Positions 60,718-64,000 of a stretch of DNA of 64,000 bases are shown piece by piece. The first letter of the stretch is position 1, and every line of letters begins with the position of its first letter. Source of the stretch: JBCAXA01 sp038534295 (GTDB taxonomy: Bacteria; Pseudomonadota; Gammaproteobacteria; Steroidobacterales; Woeseiaceae); assembly GCA_038534295.1 (NCBI GenBank), contig JBCAXA010000001.1, positions 248,001-312,000 on the forward strand, written 5' to 3'. Both the position numbers and the translations under genes were made by a program. The notes beneath the pieces were generated by a model that saw only the letters and a program-made list of their open reading frames with translations, did not search any database and was not told the origin of the DNA.

Positions 60718-61053
60718 TCACGATTGCTTGCTGGAGTCAGGCGAATACATCGGCATCGGAAACTGCGCGACGTTGCCGCCCTCAGCCTTGGATATCTTAC
60801 TCGGACCCTGCTTTTCGACTTCGTCGATACGCAAAATAGAGTGCATCGGCAAGTGCGTCCGGCGAACCCCGTCAAACTCGGATTTGATCCGTTCTTCGGA
60901 CGGATCGACGACCACCTGACTGCGTGCACCGAAAGTCAGTTCTTCCACCGTCACGAAGCCGAATAGGTCACCGTGTGTGACGGAACGGGCATAAATTTCG
61001 TAGATCTGCCCTTGAGAAATGAAGGAGACGCGAAATAATCGCTGCTTGGACAT
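60718..61053 (-). CDS. DUF1820 family protein
   Basis: The 111-residue soluble protein matches the DUF1820 pattern seen across Gammaproteobacteria: QRLFRVSFISQGQIYEIYAR, a GFVTVEELTFG block, then SQVVVDPSEERIKSEF and LPMHSILRIDEVEKQG. No function is known to me. The ATG at 61053 is preferred over a TTG two codons upstream. It lies 38 bp upstream of purL in the same orientation. Confidence 0.85.
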   Translation of the reverse strand: MSKQRLFRVSFISQGQIYEIYARSVTHGDLFGFVTVEELTFGARSQVVVDPSEERIKSEFDGVRRTHLPMHSILRIDEVEKQGPSKISKAEGGNVAQFPMPMYSPDSSKQS

Positions 61054-61254
61054 CGCCAACCGACTGAGTTTGCGAAAGAATCGGCGATTTTAGCGCAATG
61101 CGGCCAGGTGGCAACGCGGCAAATGTGATCCGTGCACGTGCCGGATTATGGAAACCGGGCATAATTTACGCGTTGCAGCGGATCCGGGACGCGGACCGTC
61201 GGCACCGTCTGGCCGAAATCGGCCCGGCGGCGCCGCACATTGCGAGGAAGCACG

Positions 61255-62628
61255 ATGCCGCTAACGTTACAAATTATCAGTCGCGAAAAATCCGTCATGG
61301 GAGAGGACGCAACGCTGGTCGTCGGTAAGGAAGGCGCGACCATCGGTCGTTCCGCAAAGAATGACTGGGTGCTGCCGGACAAGAACCGCTACGTGTCCAG
61401 CCGCCACGCCACCATCGACTATCAAGCGGGCTCCTACTACCTGATTGATACCAGCACGAACGGCGTGTTTATCAACGGCGCCGAGGCGCCAGTCGGTGCC
61501 GGCAAGCCACAGCGCCTTTTCAACGGCGACAAAGTGGCCATCGGCGACTATGAAGTCACGGTCGAAATCGCTGACGACGACGAAATGGACAGCATCGAGG
61601 AGCTGATCAGCTCCGTCGTGATGGATACGGTCGCCGAGGAAGATTCGGTCGACTCGCCAATGATGCTCGAAGAGAACGCCTTGACCGGTGCGCGGTCGCT
61701 AAACGCGCGCTTGTTCGACGACGATGACCCCGCGTTCTCGGACACGGTAACGCCGGCCAGTGAGTCGCACGGGAACGTCGTGTCGCTGGAGAAAAACGGT
61801 TCGATCGTGCAAGCGCGAACCATCGAGCCGCAGCCCGCGGCCAACTCAGCTGTCGCAGATACCGGCGGCAGCGAGGCCGTTGACGAGATTGAAATTGCGC
61901 TCGACGAACCGGAAGTCGACCCGAAAGTCGAGACAACACCTGAAGTACGTCAGGCACGGCGGCGGTCGAAGCCGGCCGAGACGGCGGACCCTTCGATGGT
62001 TGCCGGCGGTCATCGACTGCACGGCGAAGCCGGCGCGCAGCTCGAGTTTCTCAGAGGTCTCGGCCTGTCGCTCGCCGAGCTCGGTAACCCAGAAGTCAAC
62101 GAACTCATGCACAACGCCGGCCAGGCGCTGCGCGAGTTCATCATCGGCACGATGGACCTGCTGCAGACTCGAGCGTCGCTCAAAAATGCGTTCCGACTCG
62201 AGCAAACGACCATCCAGGCCGGCACGAACAACCCGTTGAAGTTCTCAGCAAACGTCAATGACGCGATTCGCAATTTGCTGACCAACAATTCGCGGCAGTA
62301 CGCACCTACGGTAGAGACAGTGCGCGGCGTGTGTCGCGACATCAAAGTACACGAAGAAGCACTATCGCACGCAGCACGCGCGGCCTTTGACGAGTTTATT
62401 GAACGGCTCGAGCCCGAAGAACTGTCGCAACGCTTTGATGCCTCGCTGAAACGCGGCTCGGTGTTCAGCTCCAGCCGCAAGGCCAAATATTGGGACTTGT
62501 ACGCCGAGCTTTACGAAGTCATCACGCAACGCAACAACGGGCAGTTCCCGCACACGTTCTCCGAAGACTTCGTGAAAGCCTACGAAGAGTACCGTAAGGC
62601 CGCCAATCGTCGACTTGGCGACGACTAG
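61255..62628 (+). CDS. FHA-domain protein with TagH-type (type VI secretion-associated) C-terminal domain
   Basis: From the ATG at 61255 (AGGA upstream) the 457-residue protein has an N-terminal FHA domain with the phosphothreonine-binding residues (TIGRSAKNDW, YVSSRHATID, DTSTNGVFING), an acidic linker, and a C-terminal region (about 255-450) with FRLEQTTIQAGTNNPLKFS and KAKYWDLYAELYEVIT, which is the TagH/VI_FHA pattern of type VI secretion clusters. No other T6SS gene is in the window. It could read phosphothreonine made by the two kinases nearby, but this is inference. Confidence 0.85.
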   Translation: MPLTLQIISREKSVMGEDATLVVGKEGATIGRSAKNDWVLPDKNRYVSSRHATIDYQAGSYYLIDTSTNGVFINGAEAPVGAGKPQRLFNGDKVAIGDYEVTVEIADDDEMDSIEELISSVVMDTVAEEDSVDSPMMLEENALTGARSLNARLFDDDDPAFSDTVTPASESHGNVVSLEKNGSIVQARTIEPQPAANSAVADTGGSEAVDEIEIALDEPEVDPKVETTPEVRQARRRSKPAETADPSMVAGGHRLHGEAGAQLEFLRGLGLSLAELGNPEVNELMHNAGQALREFIIGTMDLLQTRASLKNAFRLEQTTIQAGTNNPLKFSANVNDAIRNLLTNNSRQYAPTVETVRGVCRDIKVHEEALSHAARAAFDEFIERLEPEELSQRFDASLKRGSVFSSSRKAKYWDLYAELYEVITQRNNGQFPHTFSEDFVKAYEEYRKAANRRLGDD

Positions 62629-62649
62629 CGCCAGCGCTGTCGACGGCGC

Positions 62650-63063
62650 TTACGCCGCGGCCAGCGCGAACACGGCACGGGTCAGCATCGCCCACAGACA
62701 GACGGCGGACAGCACGTAGAGTCCAAAGCGCACGAGCACGATGTTTACCGTGCAATGGACGAGGCTGTGCAGCGCCCGAAAGCCGACGAAACCCCACGCC
62801 AACCAGACATCCACGGCGCCATACTCCGCGTGCAGCATGGCGTACAGACACAACCCATAAAAAAGAATCGGCAGCTCGGCCAGATTGGCGAAATTGCGTG
62901 GCGGCAGCAGCACGGCAGCGGGCGCGTCGGTAGGCACGCCCAGCGCGTATGTTTGTGGCGCGCGACCAACGGCCGCCATCCACGCCAAACGGCGTACGTA
63001 GAGATATGCCCAGACCACGAACGTCAGCCCCATCATCGCCAGAAACGGCCCTTCAATCCCCAT
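62650..63063 (-). CDS. MAPEG family membrane protein
   Basis: The 137-residue protein has four predicted membrane helices and the family motifs PPRNFANLAELPILFY and FRALHSLVHCTVNIVLVRF. MAPEG members include glutathione-dependent transferases and peroxidases, and the bacterial function here is unknown. The ATG at 63063 is chosen because residues from the upstream extension (to 63105) do not fit a membrane N-terminus. Confidence 0.87.
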   Translation of the reverse strand: MGIEGPFLAMMGLTFVVWAYLYVRRLAWMAAVGRAPQTYALGVPTDAPAAVLLPPRNFANLAELPILFYGLCLYAMLHAEYGAVDVWLAWGFVGFRALHSLVHCTVNIVLVRFGLYVLSAVCLWAMLTRAVFALAAA

Positions 63064-63429
63064 TTTTGCGCCCCGTGACGTCCCCCGTCCGCTCGAGCAT
63101 GCCACGAACGTTGCGATCTAGACGCCGCACACAGCACTTGTCTGGAAACTGAACATATACTGGGCGTTCGCGGATCGCGCTTGAAATGCTGCCTCGCAGC
63201 AAAAATAGTGGCAGTGCAGGCACGAATGCGCGCGGCGATTGTCGGATGGGATGCCGGACGCTAGCGCCGCAGCGCGCCGCAATGGACGAGGACTTAAGGC
63301 ATGCAGACCAACAAAAACACCAACTGGCTGCACGACATCACGGGCGGTGACTGCACCGCGCTTGGGCACGTTTCCGGCCGCGACTCATTTTCCGGACGCA
63401 CGAGCACCGCTTGCGGACGCTGAGCTGTG
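63064..63429. other. 366-bp intergenic region between MAPEG gene and mltF
   Basis: This divergent spacer should hold promoters for both flanking genes. The only other item is a 40-codon frame at 63300-63423 (ATG after TTAAGGC, TGA 6 bp before mltF) without recognisable similarity. No repeat or RNA gene is evident. Confidence 0.5.
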
Positions 63430-64000
63430 ATGGGTCGTGTCGCGCTGCTGCTGGCTGTCGCGTGTCTCGGGACGTGTTCTGAGGCACCGGACTGGCTCGA
63501 CCACGTCAAAGCAACCGGCAAGCTGGTCGTCGTAACCCGCAACTCACCAACGACGTACTACTTGGGTCACGACACCGAGCCCACCGGGCCTGATTACGAT
63601 CTCGTGCGGCGCTTCGCCGACAGCTTGGGCGTTACGCTCGACATACAGCCGCGCGATTCGCTTGAAGCGCTTTTTTCAGCCGTCGCCAACGGCGACGCTC
63701 ACATGGCCGCGGCCGGCTTGTCCATCACCGACCGTCGGCAGAGCCGATTGACCTTCTCCGAGCCCTACCAGCAGGTGCGCCAGCAGCTCGTTTACAAGCT
63801 CGGCACCGGCAGACCCCGGTCGGTCGAAGAGATATTTGGCCGCGACATTGTCGTACTGCGCGGCTCGTCGCACGCTGAAACCTTGCGTCAGATCAAGGCC
63901 GATCACCCGCGGCTCACTTGGCGCGAGGTCGATCGCAAAGAGGTGGGGGACTTGCTCGCTGAGGTCGCCGCCGGCAGCATCGAGCTGACGGTGGCCGATT
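63430..64000 (+). CDS. mltF: Membrane-bound lytic murein transglycosylase F, N-terminal part (3' end outside window)
   Basis: The frame is open from the ATG at 63430 to the window end. It encodes a short signal sequence with a possible lipobox (LGTC), then a SBP_bac_3-type periplasmic domain: LVVVTRNSPTTYYLGHD, GPDYDLVRRFADSLGV and AAAGLSITDRRQSRLTFSEPY. This is the regulatory domain that precedes the transglycosylase domain in MltF, which cleaves murein and is modulated by muropeptides. The catalytic domain is beyond the window. Position near purL matches E. coli and Pseudomonas, where mltF neighbours purL. Confidence 0.92.
   Translation, partial: MGRVALLLAVACLGTCSEAPDWLDHVKATGKLVVVTRNSPTTYYLGHDTEPTGPDYDLVRRFADSLGVTLDIQPRDSLEALFSAVANGDAHMAAAGLSITDRRQSRLTFSEPYQQVRQQLVYKLGTGRPRSVEEIFGRDIVVLRGSSHAETLRQIKADHPRLTWREVDRKEVGDLLAEVAAGSIELTVAD

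Overview
The window is a GC-rich, densely coded piece of a gammaproteobacterial chromosome, apparently from a draft assembly because 12188-12287 is a run of exactly 100 N. Gene content and order match the chromosomal backbone known from Pseudomonas and Xanthomonas relatives: mltD-fabI next to ppiD-hupB-lon-clpX-clpP-tig, a tRNA operon, then lpxH; asd-fimV-truA-accD-folC-dedD-cvpA-purF; parE-parC; glyA-nrdR-ribD-ribE-ribBA-ribH-nusB-thiL-pgpA; purL beside mltF. Nothing looks like a prophage, an insertion sequence, a CRISPR array or a defence island.

Layout. 1-1833 (+): 3' part of mltD and fabI. 1872-11853 (-): a dicarboxylate/amino acid symporter, ppiD, tRNA-Asp and tRNA-Val, hupB, lon, clpX, clpP, tig, a protein folding and proteolysis block. 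11945-13548 (-): a tRNA operon (Pro-UGG, Arg-UCU, His-GUG, Leu-UAG). Its Arg gene is split in the anticodon by a 265-nt group I intron, and repeat arrays sit between the tRNA genes. 13696-14992 (+): an exported cyclophilin and lpxH. 14945-29094 (-): a long co-oriented run prmB-aroC-asd-fimV-truA-accD-folC-dedD-cvpA-purF-Ser/Thr kinase-miaE. 29205-32491 (+): Sco and PCuAC copper chaperones, psd, epmA, msrC, converging on efp (-). 33218-37650 (+): a FimX-like degenerate c-di-GMP protein and a second FimV-like LysM protein. 37652-41809 (-): parC and parE. 41908-44429 (-): a DUF3501, Fe-S oxidoreductase and rubrerythrin redox module. 44610-46826: xseB, an outer-membrane barrel and a kinase fused to a cyclic-nucleotide-binding domain. 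46860-53964 (-): riboflavin, thiamine and one-carbon genes. 54064-64000: an HDAC-like deacetylase, ettA, purL, a DUF1820 protein, a TagH-type FHA protein, a MAPEG membrane protein and the 5' part of mltF.

Most genes are housekeeping. The unusual material is the interrupted tRNA-Arg gene and the repeats around it, including a 36-bp inverted repeat that encloses the Arg and His tRNA genes. A looser theme is phospho-signalling: two eukaryotic-like Ser/Thr kinases with uncommon fusions, an FHA protein away from any visible type VI secretion cluster, and repeated Pro-Thr-Val-Glu motifs in FimV. The rubrerythrin gene has a well-formed promoter overlapped by a perfect inverted repeat, which suggests redox control.
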